DNA of 64,000 bases from Nocardia terpenica (GTDB lineage: Bacteria > Actinomycetota > Actinomycetes > Mycobacteriales > Mycobacteriaceae): the NCBI RefSeq assembly GCF_013186535.1, contig NZ_JABMCZ010000003.1, positions 930,001 through 994,000 on the forward strand, in the 5' to 3' direction. The position numbers and the translations under genes are program-made. The notes under the pieces are model-generated. The model did no database searches. It saw nothing but the letters and a program-made list of their open reading frames with translations, and was not told the origin of the DNA. Shown in pieces: positions 31,736 to 42,192 of this stretch (positions are counted from its first letter, which is position 1; each line of letters begins with the position of its first letter).

Positions 31736-34030
31736 TCAGTCGCTGCCGCTCCCGTCGGTGAAGGACGGCGGGACGTCGGCCGGGTCCGCGCCCCAGGCCG
31801 GGTCCGGCGTCGCCGACAAGGTGAAATCCAGTGTCCCGCCGGTGATTACGAACGACTCGGGGAGCCAGGGCTTGGTCCACGGCTGGCCGTTCACCCGGAG
31901 CGCGGTGACGTACGGCGTGCCGGAGGCGGCGTTCGGGGCATTGAGGACGATCGGCGGCCCGTTCGGCCGGTCGATGGTGACGCCGGTGAACATCGGGCTG
32001 CCGATGACCAGCTCGGCCCGGCCGGGGACCTCGGGGTAGAGGCCCATGGCCGCCCAGACCAGCCAGGACGACATCTCGCCGAGATCGTCGTTGCCGACCA
32101 GGCCGCCGGGCGCGGCCTTCCAGATCTCCCGCCGGACCCGATCGACGATGCCCTGGGCTTTGTAGGGGGCGCCGGAGTAGTTGTAGATCCAGGGCGTCTC
32201 CAGGGTCGGCTCGTTGCCGAGGAAGGCGTACGGTTCGTGCGTTCCCGCATTGAGTTTGGTGAAGAAGGTGTCCAGGCGCGCGTTCACCGCCGCCGCGCCG
32301 CCGAGGTCCTCGATCAGCGTCCGGTAGTTGAAGGGCACCATCCAGGTGTATTGGGCCCCATTGCCTTCCACGTATCCGGTCGGGTCGGCCGGATCGAAGG
32401 TCGCGGCGAAGCAGCCGTCGACGTGGCGGGGCTGCAGGTAGCCGGTGGCGGGGTTGAACAGCTTGCGCCAGTTCTGGGCTCGCCGCATGAACGCGTCGTG
32501 GATCGCCTCGTTGCCGAGCCGCCGCGCGAACTGGGCGATGGCGAAATCGGCGGTGGTGTACTCGAGCGTATCGGCCGCCGCGTCGGGGACGTATCCCAGC
32601 ATCAGATAGGCGGCCAGGCCCGGCCGCTCCTCGTAGCCCTGGCTGTTGACGCCCGGCACGCTGGCGCCCTTCACCATCAGATCCAGCGCCTGCTCGGCGT
32701 CGAAATCCGTTGCACCGAAGGCGTATACGGACGAGACGATGCTGTGATACGGGTCGCCGTTCATGACACCGGTGTAATCGTTGGCGACGGTCCACCGATC
32801 CCAGGCGCCGCCCTCGCGTGCGAAAGTCACCATGGTGCGGGCGATATCGGCCGCCTCCCGCGGTGCGATCAGCGCCAGCAGCTGCACCTCGGAGCGATAG
32901 ATGTCCCAGCCGGAGAAGTTGGTGTAGATCGGATGCGCCGGATCGGTGGCGTGGATCTGCTTGTCGAATCCGGCATAGCTGCCGTCCACGTCGGAGAACA
33001 CATTCGGTTGCAGCAGAGCGTGATACAGCGCGGTGTAGAAGATGGTGCGCTCGTCGTCGGTGCCGCCGGTGACCCGGATCCGGTTCAGCCGCGCGTTCCA
33101 GGACTCGTGCGCCGCGTCGGCCACCTCCTCGAAGGCGTGCCCGGGATTCTCCGCGTCGAGATTGGCCTTCGCGCCGTCCAGCGAGACGAACGACAGCCCG
33201 ATCCGCACGTTCACCGTCGCCGATCTGCGGGTGTCGAAGGTGACGTACGCGCCGACCTGCGTTCCCGCCGCGGAGGTGTCGGTGCCCACCGAATTCCCGT
33301 TCCAGGTACCGGATTCGGCGAAGGGCTGATCGAATTCGGCGTGGTAGAAGAGGGTGTAGAAGCTGTTGGTGCCGCAGAACTTCCCGCTGTGCACATGGCC
33401 GTCGACATAGTTGTCGCCGATCGTCACCTGCGCGTCGTCGGTGCCCTGGATCGATCCGGCCGCATTCATCAGCAGCGTCGCGGAACTGCCTGTGGGATAG
33501 GTGAATCGACCGGCCCCGGTGCGCTGGGTGGCGGTCAGCTCGACCCGCACCCCGCTGTCCAGATCGACCTGATACCTTCCCGGGACCGCCTTTTCGTGCG
33601 CGTGGGTGAACGTCGCGTAGTAGGCGTCCGGCGTCGTCGCGGGGGACGGCCCGATGGCGCCGACGAACGGCATGAACGGCACGTCCTGATAGGTGTCGCA
33701 GCCCGCCCCCGACAGATGCGTGAGGCTGAAGCCCTTGATCCTGTTGTCGTCGTAGTAATAACCGCCGTGCTGCGGCGTCACCGTATCGGGACTCCACTGC
33801 ACCATGCCGAAAGGCACGTCGGCGCCGGGGAAGTTGTTTCCCGCCCCACCGCCGGTACCCATATCCACGTCTCCGGGCCGAGTGCCGATGAACGGATCGA
33901 CCCACCCCGTCAGATCCTGCATGCCTCTATTGTCCGGCCCCATCGCCACCACCGGGGCATGTCCCGATATCGAGACGGCCACAATGATCGACACCGCGGC
34001 GAGACGAAATCCGTGCGGCCGCAAGGACAT
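31736..34030 (-). CDS. Secreted GH92 alpha-1,2-mannosidase
   Basis: A 764-aa exported glycosidase of family GH92, Ca2+-dependent enzymes that release alpha-1,2- (and related) mannose from glycans. A signal peptide (residues 1-29) is followed by VDPFIGT near 44, the N-terminal beta-sandwich domain, the catalytic domain with FYTALYHALLQPNVFSD near 330, YSNFSGWDIYRSE-type YTNFSGWDIYRSEVQ near 371, and the acid/base region GLVGNDDLGEMSSWLVW near 658-674. Length is as expected. In a mycolic-acid actinomycete it could trim mannosylated lipids or host glycans. It starts behind AGGAGCGCGC and ends before the SAM methyltransferase gene; the AMIN-like lipoprotein lies 13 bp upstream and may be co-transcribed. 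Confidence 0.9.
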   Translation of the reverse strand: MSLRPHGFRLAAVSIIVAVSISGHAPVVAMGPDNRGMQDLTGWVDPFIGTRPGDVDMGTGGGAGNNFPGADVPFGMVQWSPDTVTPQHGGYYYDDNRIKGFSLTHLSGAGCDTYQDVPFMPFVGAIGPSPATTPDAYYATFTHAHEKAVPGRYQVDLDSGVRVELTATQRTGAGRFTYPTGSSATLLMNAAGSIQGTDDAQVTIGDNYVDGHVHSGKFCGTNSFYTLFYHAEFDQPFAESGTWNGNSVGTDTSAAGTQVGAYVTFDTRRSATVNVRIGLSFVSLDGAKANLDAENPGHAFEEVADAAHESWNARLNRIRVTGGTDDERTIFYTALYHALLQPNVFSDVDGSYAGFDKQIHATDPAHPIYTNFSGWDIYRSEVQLLALIAPREAADIARTMVTFAREGGAWDRWTVANDYTGVMNGDPYHSIVSSVYAFGATDFDAEQALDLMVKGASVPGVNSQGYEERPGLAAYLMLGYVPDAAADTLEYTTADFAIAQFARRLGNEAIHDAFMRRAQNWRKLFNPATGYLQPRHVDGCFAATFDPADPTGYVEGNGAQYTWMVPFNYRTLIEDLGGAAAVNARLDTFFTKLNAGTHEPYAFLGNEPTLETPWIYNYSGAPYKAQGIVDRVRREIWKAAPGGLVGNDDLGEMSSWLVWAAMGLYPEVPGRAELVIGSPMFTGVTIDRPNGPPIVLNAPNAASGTPYVTALRVNGQPWTKPWLPESFVITGGTLDFTLSATPDPAWGADPADVPPSFTDGSGSD

Positions 34031-34043
34031 GCGCGCTCCTGTG

Positions 34044-34625
34044 TCAGGGAGAGGCGATATCGATCACCACTCGAACCGGGTTCTGCAGGCCCGTGACCGA
34101 GAACTTCGGGCGATCGGCGTTCACCCCGATGAAGGACTGCGTCGTGCCTTCGAACACCGCGGTGCCGTACACACCGGCGATGCCCGGGGCGCTCGGATCG
34201 GTCGCCGGGTTCGGCCCGTCGTAGGGGGTCGCGCCGCTGTCCCACGGATAGGCCGAGCCGAGGATCTGAACCTCGAGCACCGATTGCCCGGCGACGGTGA
34301 GCGCCTTGCCGCTACCGTCCTGCACCGCCCGATCGGTGTATTGCACCCGCCAGCCGGGCGTGCCGGTGCCGCCGAATTCGTAGACCACGCGATCGAATCC
34401 GGGATGATGGCCGATGCGCACGGCGGTGACCGTCACCCTCGAATCGAGGGACGCGGGATGCTCCTGCGGCGTGGCGGCCACGGGCGGCGGCTCGGCGGCC
34501 GACGCGGCCGAGGTCGGCACCGGGGTACGCGCGTTCGTCGCCGGAGCGGGCGCGTCGGACCTGTTCGAGCAACCCGTCAGCAGAACGAACCCCGCGACGA
34601 CGACCCACGCCAGCCTGTTACGCAT
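34044..34625 (-). CDS. AMIN-like domain lipoprotein
   Basis: A 193-aa lipoprotein: signal peptide with lipobox VLLTGC (Cys near residue 19), a Pro/Ala/Thr linker, then an AMIN-like beta domain with TVTAVRIGHHPGFDRVVYEF near 65, GWRVQYT, ILGSAYPWD, and VIDIASP at the C-terminus. The family is known from mycobacteria and nocardiae and is thought to bind cell-wall material. The ATG at 34625 is preferred over an upstream TTG because it opens the signal. It ends 13 bp before the GH92 gene start. Confidence 0.75.
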   Translation of the reverse strand: MRNRLAWVVVAGFVLLTGCSNRSDAPAPATNARTPVPTSAASAAEPPPVAATPQEHPASLDSRVTVTAVRIGHHPGFDRVVYEFGGTGTPGWRVQYTDRAVQDGSGKALTVAGQSVLEVQILGSAYPWDSGATPYDGPNPATDPSAPGIAGVYGTAVFEGTTQSFIGVNADRPKFSVTGLQNPVRVVIDIASP

Positions 34626-34697
34626 GGTGCAGATGGTATGCGGTGGTGCACCCGGGGTGGCCGCGACGACACGGCAACGATCTAGCACACTGTAGAT

Positions 34698-35849
34698 GTG
34701 CTGGAGGTCGACGACGTGCTGGGCCGGTTGCGGCGGTACCCCGACGTGGAGGCGGTGAACCTCTACGCGGTGGACGCCGCGGATCGGCTGATCCTCGATG
34801 TGGCCGCCGAATCCCTCGCCGCCGCGGGCGGTGACCGGATCGCCGTCGTCGACGACGGCTACGGCGCGCTCACCCTGGGCGCGACGGTCGCGCACGATCT
34901 GCGCGGGGTCCGGGTCCACCAGGACCTGCTCACCGGCGAACTCGCGCTGGCCGGCAACGCCCGCACCCTCGGGCTGGCCGACCGCTACATCACCCAGCCC
35001 CTGGGCCGCCGCCTGTTCGAAGGCGTGCGGGTGGTGCTGCTGCGGCTGCCGCGCGCCCTGTCCGGCCTGGCCGAAATCGCCGACGCCATCGCGCGTTACG
35101 CCGATCCGGAGGTCGAGGTGTTCGCGGGCGCGCGCGACAAGTACCTGACCCCGGCGATGAACGACGTTCTGGCCGAATCGTTTTCATCGGTGCGAGCCAG
35201 TCGCGGTCGGCAGAAGTCGAGAATCCTGTTGGCGCAGCGGCCCAAACCCGTCGGCGAGCCGCCGTATCCGGTGCACCAGCAGATCGGCGAGCTCGACCTC
35301 GAGGTGGTCGCGCACGGGGCCGCCTTCTCCGGGGCGCGCCTGGATATCGGCACCCGATTCCTGCTGGAGCATCTGCGCCGGATGAAGCCCGACGCGCGCG
35401 ACGCCATCGATCTGGGCTGCGGCACCGGCATTCTCGCCGTCGCGCTGGCCAAGGCGCGCCCGCACATCAGTGTCGTCGGCACCGATCAGTCCGCCGCGGC
35501 GGTCGCCTCCACCCGGGCCACCGCCGCCGCCAACGGCGTCGCCGACCGGGTGACCGTGCTGCGCGACGATGCCATGGCCGGGGTGGCCGACCACAGTGCC
35601 GATCTGGTGCTGTGCAATCCGCCGTTCCATCTCGGCGCGGCCGTGCACACGGGATCGGCGATCAAGATGTTCGCCGAGACGGGGCGGGTGCTGCGGCCCG
35701 GCGGCGAGCTCTGGACGGTCTACAACACGCATCTGAACTACCGTGGAGTCATGCAGCGTCTGGTCGGTCGGACCGAGGTGATGGGCCGCAACCGCAAGTT
35801 CACGGTGACGCGGTCGGTCCGTGGTCTGCGCGACGCCCGGCAGGAGTAG
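34698..35849 (+). CDS. rRNA guanine-N2-methyltransferase, RlmG/RsmC-like
   Basis: A 383-aa protein with two methyltransferase-like domains, as in RlmG and RsmC, which methylate guanine N2 in 23S or 16S rRNA. The C-terminal half carries motif I AIDLGCGTGILAVALAK near 232 and the catalytic motif LVLCNPPFHLGAAVHTG near 308 (NPPFH type). The N-terminal half is a degenerate copy. The GTG at 34698 lacks a clear ribosome-binding site. Which rRNA site it modifies cannot be read from the sequence. Confidence 0.75.
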   Translation: MLEVDDVLGRLRRYPDVEAVNLYAVDAADRLILDVAAESLAAAGGDRIAVVDDGYGALTLGATVAHDLRGVRVHQDLLTGELALAGNARTLGLADRYITQPLGRRLFEGVRVVLLRLPRALSGLAEIADAIARYADPEVEVFAGARDKYLTPAMNDVLAESFSSVRASRGRQKSRILLAQRPKPVGEPPYPVHQQIGELDLEVVAHGAAFSGARLDIGTRFLLEHLRRMKPDARDAIDLGCGTGILAVALAKARPHISVVGTDQSAAAVASTRATAAANGVADRVTVLRDDAMAGVADHSADLVLCNPPFHLGAAVHTGSAIKMFAETGRVLRPGGELWTVYNTHLNYRGVMQRLVGRTEVMGRNRKFTVTRSVRGLRDARQE

Positions 35850-35980
35850 ATTGCGAACGGTAGAGTCGGTTTTGTCCGTTTCTTCGTCCGGTTCGGGAAC
35901 TACCTCCGGCACTGACACGTTGGTTACTCAGAACGGCCACGACCCACGTGGACCGCGACATTCGGAAAGGCACGAGAACG

Positions 35981-36838
35981 GTGCGCACCACTAGCAACCC
36001 GATCTTCAAGAACCTGCCCAAACAGCAGGGCGGATACGCGGGGTTCGGTTCGGCGGCTGCGGGCGCCGGACAGTTCGACTCGCGCGGCCAGCAGCAGTAC
36101 CCGCCCTACGGCGGCTACCAGCAGCCCTATCAGGCGGCCCCGGCCACCCGGCCGATGACCATCGACGACGTCGTCACCAAGACCGGCATCACGCTGGGTG
36201 TGGTGACCGTCGCGGCGGTCATCTCCTACGGGTTGACCTCGGCCAACCACGCCCTGGCCCCGATGTTCGTGGCGGTCGGCGGCCTGGTCGCCTTCGTGCT
36301 GGTGATGATCGCGTCGTTCGGCCGCAAGCAGGACAACCCGGCCATCGTGCTGAGCTACGCGGCCTTCGAGGGCCTGTTCCTGGGCGCGCTGTCGTTCATG
36401 TTCACCAACGTCCGCTTCGGCGGCGTCGGCGGTTCGGGCCTGATCGCGCAGGCGGTGCTCGGCACCTTCGGCGTGTTCATCGGCATGCTCGTGGTCTACA
36501 AGACGGGCGCCATCCGGGTCACGCCGCGCTTCACCCGGATGATGGCGGGCGCCATGATCGGCGTGCTGGTGCTCATGCTGGGCAACCTGATCGCGGCCTT
36601 CTTCACCCCCGGCGGCTTCGGCCTGCGCTCGGGCGGCGCGCTGTCGATCGTGTTCAGCCTCGTGGTCATCGCGATCGCCGCGTTCAGCTTCCTGCTCGAC
36701 TTCGACGCCGCCGACCAGCTCATCCGCGCCCAGGCCCCGGAGAAGGCGGCCTGGGGCGTGGCCCTCGGCCTGACCGTCACCCTGGTCTGGCTCTACCTCG
36801 AGATCCTGCGCCTGCTGAGCTACCTGCAAAACGACTAG
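35981..36838 (+). CDS. Bax inhibitor-1/YccA family membrane protein
   Basis: A 285-aa membrane protein. The N-terminal 60 residues are a Gln/Tyr/Gly-rich cytoplasmic tail (GQQQYPPYGGYQQPYQ), followed by seven helices typical of the BI-1/UPF0005 family (helix segments near 68-265), including the conserved YAAFEGLFLGALS and IVFSLVVIAIAAFSFLLDFD. The likely pH-sensing Asp pair of the family is in the LDFDAADQLIRAQAP segment. Family members are proposed Ca2+-leak channels; no role is known here. The GTG at 35981 follows GGAAAGG. Confidence 0.85.
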   Translation: MRTTSNPIFKNLPKQQGGYAGFGSAAAGAGQFDSRGQQQYPPYGGYQQPYQAAPATRPMTIDDVVTKTGITLGVVTVAAVISYGLTSANHALAPMFVAVGGLVAFVLVMIASFGRKQDNPAIVLSYAAFEGLFLGALSFMFTNVRFGGVGGSGLIAQAVLGTFGVFIGMLVVYKTGAIRVTPRFTRMMAGAMIGVLVLMLGNLIAAFFTPGGFGLRSGGALSIVFSLVVIAIAAFSFLLDFDAADQLIRAQAPEKAAWGVALGLTVTLVWLYLEILRLLSYLQND

Positions 36839-36916
36839 CGGGGGTCGATAGTCTGACGGGTGGTCACCGGAATATCCGGTGGCCACCCGTTTTTCGGTGC
36901 AGAAAGGGAACCGGAG

Positions 36917-37693
36917 ATGCCGTATGCCAAGGCCGCGGACGGGGCTCGTATCGCGTATCAGACTGCGGGCGAGGGGTTTCCGCTGCTGTTGATCGCCGGG
37001 CAGTCCAATAATCACCACTGGTGGGACGGCATTCGCGACGACTTCCACGGCACGCATCGGACCATCACCTTCGATCATCGCGGCTGCGGCGACAGCGGCA
37101 AGCCCGATATCCCGTACAGCACACCGGGTTTCGCCGAGGACGTGATCGCGATCCTGGACGATCTCGGCGTGGAGCGGGCCGATGTGTACGGCACCTCGAT
37201 GGGCGGCCGGGTGGCCCAGTGGGTGGCGGCGCGGTATCCGGATCGGGTGCGGGCGCTGGTGCTCGGCTGCACGTCACCGGGCGGGCGGCATGCGGTGGAA
37301 CGGGATCCGGGGATCCTGCCGCTGCTCGCGGATCCGGCCACGGCCGAGCGGACCCTGCTCGACCTCATGTACACCCCGGCCTGGCTCGCCACCACCTCCG
37401 GCCCGTACCGCACCCTCGGCGACCCGGCCATGCCGCCGTACGCCCGCCGCCGCCACCTGATCGCCAGCCACCGCCACGACGCGTGGGATGTGTTGCCGGA
37501 CATCGCCGCTCCCACGCTGGTGGTGCACGGCGGGGACGACCGCTTCAACCCGGTCGAGAACGCGCCGCTGATCGCCGAGCGCATCCCCGGGGCGCGGTTG
37601 GAGATCATTCCCGGTGCCCGGCATGCCTATTTCGAGGAATTCCGTTCGGTGGCAAGCCCTTTGGTGAGCGAGTTCCTTAGCTCGGTGCGCTAG
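36917..37693 (+). CDS. Alpha/beta-hydrolase
   Basis: A 258-aa alpha/beta-hydrolase without signal peptide. The oxyanion region is LLLIAGQSNNHHWW, then FDHRGCGDSG, the nucleophile YGTSMGGRVAQW (Ser near residue 95), acid near LVVHGGDDRFN (about 205) and His in IPGARHAYFEE (about 235). This is the hydrolase fold of 3-oxoadipate enol-lactonase-like enzymes (PcaD type), but no aromatic pathway gene is adjacent, so the substrate is open. Its stop overlaps that of the convergent thiolase gene by four bases (CTAG). Confidence 0.8.
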   Translation: MPYAKAADGARIAYQTAGEGFPLLLIAGQSNNHHWWDGIRDDFHGTHRTITFDHRGCGDSGKPDIPYSTPGFAEDVIAILDDLGVERADVYGTSMGGRVAQWVAARYPDRVRALVLGCTSPGGRHAVERDPGILPLLADPATAERTLLDLMYTPAWLATTSGPYRTLGDPAMPPYARRRHLIASHRHDAWDVLPDIAAPTLVVHGGDDRFNPVENAPLIAERIPGARLEIIPGARHAYFEEFRSVASPLVSEFLSSVR

Positions 37694-38910
37694 CTCAACC
37701 GCTCGATGATCATGGCCATGCCCTGGCCGCCGCCGACGCACATGGTCTCCAGGCCCCACTGCTTGTCGTGGGTCTGGAGATTGTTGAGCAGGGTGGCGGT
37801 GATGCGAGCGCCGGTCATGCCGAACGGGTGGCCCAGGGCGATGGCGCCGCCGGAGACATTGAGCTTGTCCAGGTCCATGTTCAGCTCGCGCGCCGAGCCC
37901 AGCACCTGGACCGCGAACGCCTCGTTGATCTCGTACAGGTCGAGGTCGTCGATGGTCTTGCCCGCCAGTCGCAGCGCATTGCGCACGGCCTGAATCGGGC
38001 CCAGGCCCATGATCTCCGGCGACAACCCGGACACGCCGGTCGACACGATGCGCGCCAGCGGGGTCAGGCCCAGCGCCTTCGCCTTGGTATCGCTCATGAT
38101 CACCAGCGCGGCCGCGCCGTCGTTGAGCGGGCACGCATTACCGGCGGTGATCGTGCCGTCCGGCCGGAACACCGGCTTCAGCTGCGACACCTTCTCGTAG
38201 GTGGTGCCCGCCCGCGGGCCGTCGTCGGTGGACACGACCGTGCCGTCCGGCAGCGTCACCGGAGTGATCTCGCGCTCGAAGAACCCGGCCTTGATGGCCT
38301 CCTCGGCCCGGTTCTGCGACCGCACGCCCCACCGGTCCTGCTCCTCGCGGGAGATGCCGGTCAGCTGGGCGACGTTCTCGGCGGTCTGGCCCATGGCGAT
38401 GTAGATGTCGGGCAGCAGGTCCAGCTCGCGCGGGTCGGTCCAGCCGTCCGAGCCGCCCTCGGCCCGCTTCGCCGTGCGCGCCTCGGCCTCGGCGAACTCC
38501 GGATTGTGGGTGTTCGGCCAGCCGTCGGAGGTGCCCTTGTCGAAGCGCGACACGGTCTCCACGCCCGCGGAGACGAACGCCTCGCCCTCGCCCGCCTTGA
38601 TGGCGTGGAAGGCCATGCGCGTGGTCTGCAGCGACGAGGAGCAGTAGCGGTTGACCGTGGTGCCGGGCAGGTAGTCGTAGCCGAGCTTGGTGGACACCAC
38701 CTTGGCCATATTGAAACCGCCCTCGCCGCCGGGCTGGCCGCAGCCCAGCATCAGGTCGTCGATCTCGGCGGGGGCCAGCTGCGGGACCTTGTCCAGCGCG
38801 GCGCGGACCATCTGGGCCGCGAGGTCGTCCGGGCGGATGCTCACCAGGGATCCCTTGCCCGCGCGGCCGATCGGGGAGCGGGCATAGGAGACGATGACGG
38901 CCTCGGGCAT
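37690..38910 (-). CDS. fadA: Acetyl-CoA C-acyltransferase (thiolase, FadA3-like)
   Basis: A 406-aa thiolase that cleaves 3-ketoacyl-CoA with CoA or condenses acetyl-CoA. The acyl-enzyme Cys is in NRYCSSSLQTT near residue 88; the C-terminal catalytic pair lies in GGAIALGHPFGMTGAR near 352 and CVGGGQGMA near 387. The ATG at 38910 follows AGGAGTCCTC. A 22-bp palindrome lies 22-43 bp upstream. In M. tuberculosis the equivalent gene (fadA3, Rv1074c) also precedes a GDSL gene in this order, which supports the assignment. It is convergent with an alpha/beta-hydrolase gene. Confidence 0.9.
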   Translation of the reverse strand: MPEAVIVSYARSPIGRAGKGSLVSIRPDDLAAQMVRAALDKVPQLAPAEIDDLMLGCGQPGGEGGFNMAKVVSTKLGYDYLPGTTVNRYCSSSLQTTRMAFHAIKAGEGEAFVSAGVETVSRFDKGTSDGWPNTHNPEFAEAEARTAKRAEGGSDGWTDPRELDLLPDIYIAMGQTAENVAQLTGISREEQDRWGVRSQNRAEEAIKAGFFEREITPVTLPDGTVVSTDDGPRAGTTYEKVSQLKPVFRPDGTITAGNACPLNDGAAALVIMSDTKAKALGLTPLARIVSTGVSGLSPEIMGLGPIQAVRNALRLAGKTIDDLDLYEINEAFAVQVLGSARELNMDLDKLNVSGGAIALGHPFGMTGARITATLLNNLQTHDKQWGLETMCVGGGQGMAMIIERLS

Positions 38911-38931
38911 GAGGACTCCTTTGTCGGAGGG

Positions 38932-38953
38932 CGAACGGCCAAGCGGCCGTTCG
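38932..38953. promoter_or_regulatory. 9-bp-arm palindrome upstream of the thiolase
   Basis: CGAACGGCC, a 4-nt spacer AAGC, then GGCCGTTCG, 22-43 bp upstream of the thiolase start. The perfect arms and position suggest a repressor operator, possibly TetR/FadR-like, for fatty-acid control; no regulator gene is adjacent. Confidence 0.55.
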
Positions 38954-38982
38954 GTACACACGAAGGGAATTCTCTCCCGAAT

Positions 38983-39861
38983 CTACGTCGCCGCGATGTG
39001 GTGTGGCACACCCGGCTCGGGGGCGCCGATCTCCCGCAGCAGCGCGGGCAGCAGGTGCGCGGCGGCGAGTTCGTAGCCCGCGGCCGAGGGATGGAAGCCG
39101 TCGGCGGAGAACAGCGCCTCCGGTGTGCTGCGGAAATCGCGGCCGAGCAGATCGCCCATGGGCACCGCGATGCCGTCGGCCGCCAGCGTCGCCGCGGTCT
39201 GGGCGCGCGCCAACCGCACGCTCCAGCCGTGCACGACGGTACGCAGGGGTTGCGGAATCGCCACCACGGTGCCGAGATCCGGGCAGGTGCCGACCACGAC
39301 CACGCTCCCGGCCTCGCGCAGCCTGCTCACCGCGCGCCGCAGCCGCTGCGCCGACGCCAGCACCGAATGCTTCTTGGTGACGTCGTTGGCGCCGACCAAA
39401 ATCACCGCGGCGTCCGGCGGCGGCCCGGCGACGAACATCGCATCCACCTGTCCCGCCAGCCCTTTGGAGGTGGCGCCGGAAATGGCCTTGGTACTCAACC
39501 GGATTCGCCGCCCGGTGGCCTCGGCGAGTCCGCGGGCCAGCCGCACGCCGAGCACCTCCTCGGCGGTCGCGCAGCCGACACCGGCGGCGGTGGAGTCACC
39601 GAAGATCATGAGGTGCAGATCGAACGGCACGCCGATGCGCCAGGGCGCGGGCTCCCCGCACCCCGCGGTGTAGATGCCGTCGGCCTCGGGCGGTTTCGAG
39701 GTGTCGCGTCCGATGACCGTGCGCGCCGCCTGCGCCTGCGCCATGAGCAGCCGGTAGGCCGCCCACGACGCGGTGGTGGCGCTGGAGCCCGCCACCACCG
39801 TCGCGGCACCCGTCACCGCGATCGTGCGCCACCCGCCTCTCCGCGATTTCTGGCCATACAA
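38983..39861 (-). CDS. SGNH/GDSL hydrolase with N-terminal anchor
   Basis: A 292-aa SGNH hydrolase. A basic N-terminus and hydrophobic helix (IAVTGAATVVAGSSATTAS, residues 14-32) suggest membrane attachment or export. Block I is MIFGDSTAAGVG near residue 85, block III ILVGANDV near 155 and block V DGFHPSAAGYE near 256. M. tuberculosis Rv1075c is the positional counterpart. Substrate (lipid, ester or glycan) is unknown. It lies upstream of, and codirectional with, the thiolase gene. Confidence 0.85.
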   Translation of the reverse strand: MYGQKSRRGGWRTIAVTGAATVVAGSSATTASWAAYRLLMAQAQAARTVIGRDTSKPPEADGIYTAGCGEPAPWRIGVPFDLHLMIFGDSTAAGVGCATAEEVLGVRLARGLAEATGRRIRLSTKAISGATSKGLAGQVDAMFVAGPPPDAAVILVGANDVTKKHSVLASAQRLRRAVSRLREAGSVVVVGTCPDLGTVVAIPQPLRTVVHGWSVRLARAQTAATLAADGIAVPMGDLLGRDFRSTPEALFSADGFHPSAAGYELAAAHLLPALLREIGAPEPGVPHHIAAT

Positions 39862-39922
39862 GTCAGGGCCTCTCGGCTTGGTCGGCTCGTGCTGTAGAAA
39901 TTATGCCCGAGCGGGCGTGTCG

Positions 39923-40414
39923 TCACCGCCCCTGAATCGGGATCGGCCCCGGCGGGGGACCGGGCACCTCGAAGGAGCCGTGCGCGGGCAGGCTCAGGTT
40001 GTTGGTGGTCACCACGACCTCGATGTGGCCCGGGCCGGTGTCCTGGAACAGCGCGTACAGAATGCTGCCGTAGATACCGGACACCACGTTCAACCGGTAC
40101 TGCCCGGTGGCTCCGGTCGTGGTGTTGGTCCAGCTCACCGTCGTGTCGACATTGCACAGCGGCGCTAGCGGGTACTGCCCGGGCCCGACCCCCTGGATCG
40201 GCAGCGCCTGCACATTGAGCACGGCGCGGCCCGGATAGTCGGGACTGGTGTCGGCCCAGGTCCGGATGTTGCCCCAGCACAGGCCCCCGTAGAACACGCT
40301 GGGCGTCTGCGGGAATTCGACGGTCTGCGCGCTCGCCTGGGTCGACGACGCGACAGCGCCTGCCGCCCCGAGGGACCCGAGCACGACAGCGATGGCACGA
40401 GCGGTCTTCGGCAT
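39923..40414 (-). CDS. Secreted protein of unknown function
   Basis: A 163-aa exported protein: signal peptide (residues 1-29, ending ASAQTVE), then a beta-rich domain with conserved Trp/Tyr pairs (VFYGGLCWGNIRTWAD near 42) and one disulphide pair from Cys in GGLCWG and APLCNVD. Similar single-domain exported proteins are common in Nocardia. No function is recognised. It is divergent from the cystathionine beta-synthase gene, the two starts being 142 bp apart. Confidence 0.65.
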   Translation of the reverse strand: MPKTARAIAVVLGSLGAAGAVASSTQASAQTVEFPQTPSVFYGGLCWGNIRTWADTSPDYPGRAVLNVQALPIQGVGPGQYPLAPLCNVDTTVSWTNTTTGATGQYRLNVVSGIYGSILYALFQDTGPGHIEVVVTTNNLSLPAHGSFEVPGPPPGPIPIQGR

Positions 40415-40556
40415 CCTCACGCCCGCGATGATATTGCCGAAACGAGTCCTCGTCTCGGTATCTTTCACAGCGAGATCAGGGGTGTCGCGGCGTGTCGGGC
40501 AATGCGACGGGCTGCCAGTGCCCAGGCGGGAGCGCGGTTCTGCAACGATGGGGGGT

Positions 40557-41954
<1,398 letters not shown>

Positions 41955-41987
41955 TCCCCCATGATCCCGGCGTGTGCGCACCCCCAT
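41955..41987. repeat. Short repeat preceding a hairpin
   Basis: Directly after the cbs stop, CATGATCCCGGCGTG occurs as one partial copy and again at the start of the hairpin at 41988. It is the smallest of the arrays attached to the hairpin family. Confidence 0.5.
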
Positions 41988-42014
41988 GATCCCGGCGTGC
42001 TTTTGGCCGGGATC
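41988..42014. terminator. Hairpin with conserved GTGCTTTTG loop
   Basis: A perfect 9-bp stem GATCCCGGC/GCCGGGATC with loop GTGCTTTTG, 34 bp beyond the cbs stop. Member of the dispersed family; probable terminator. Confidence 0.7.
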
Positions 42015-42089
42015 CACCGACGGTTGTTGGACACACCCCCGCCCCCGAACAACTTCCACCCGGTAACAACCCCATGACGAATTTCCTTT

Positions 42090-42103
42090 AATACCTGGGT
42101 ATT
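42090..42103. promoter_or_regulatory. Palindrome AATACC-TG-GGTATT
   Basis: A perfect 6-bp-arm palindrome in an A-T rich stretch 90 bp upstream of the AbrB-family gene, near a TTTAAT that could be a -10. Its function is inferred from symmetry and position only. Confidence 0.35.
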
Positions 42104-42192
42104 TATCCGAGCGGCAGAGATCACGGCAGCAAGCGGCCAGGATAACTGCGTCGTTACCGGATGTTCACAGTCGATGACAATGATCGATTGAT

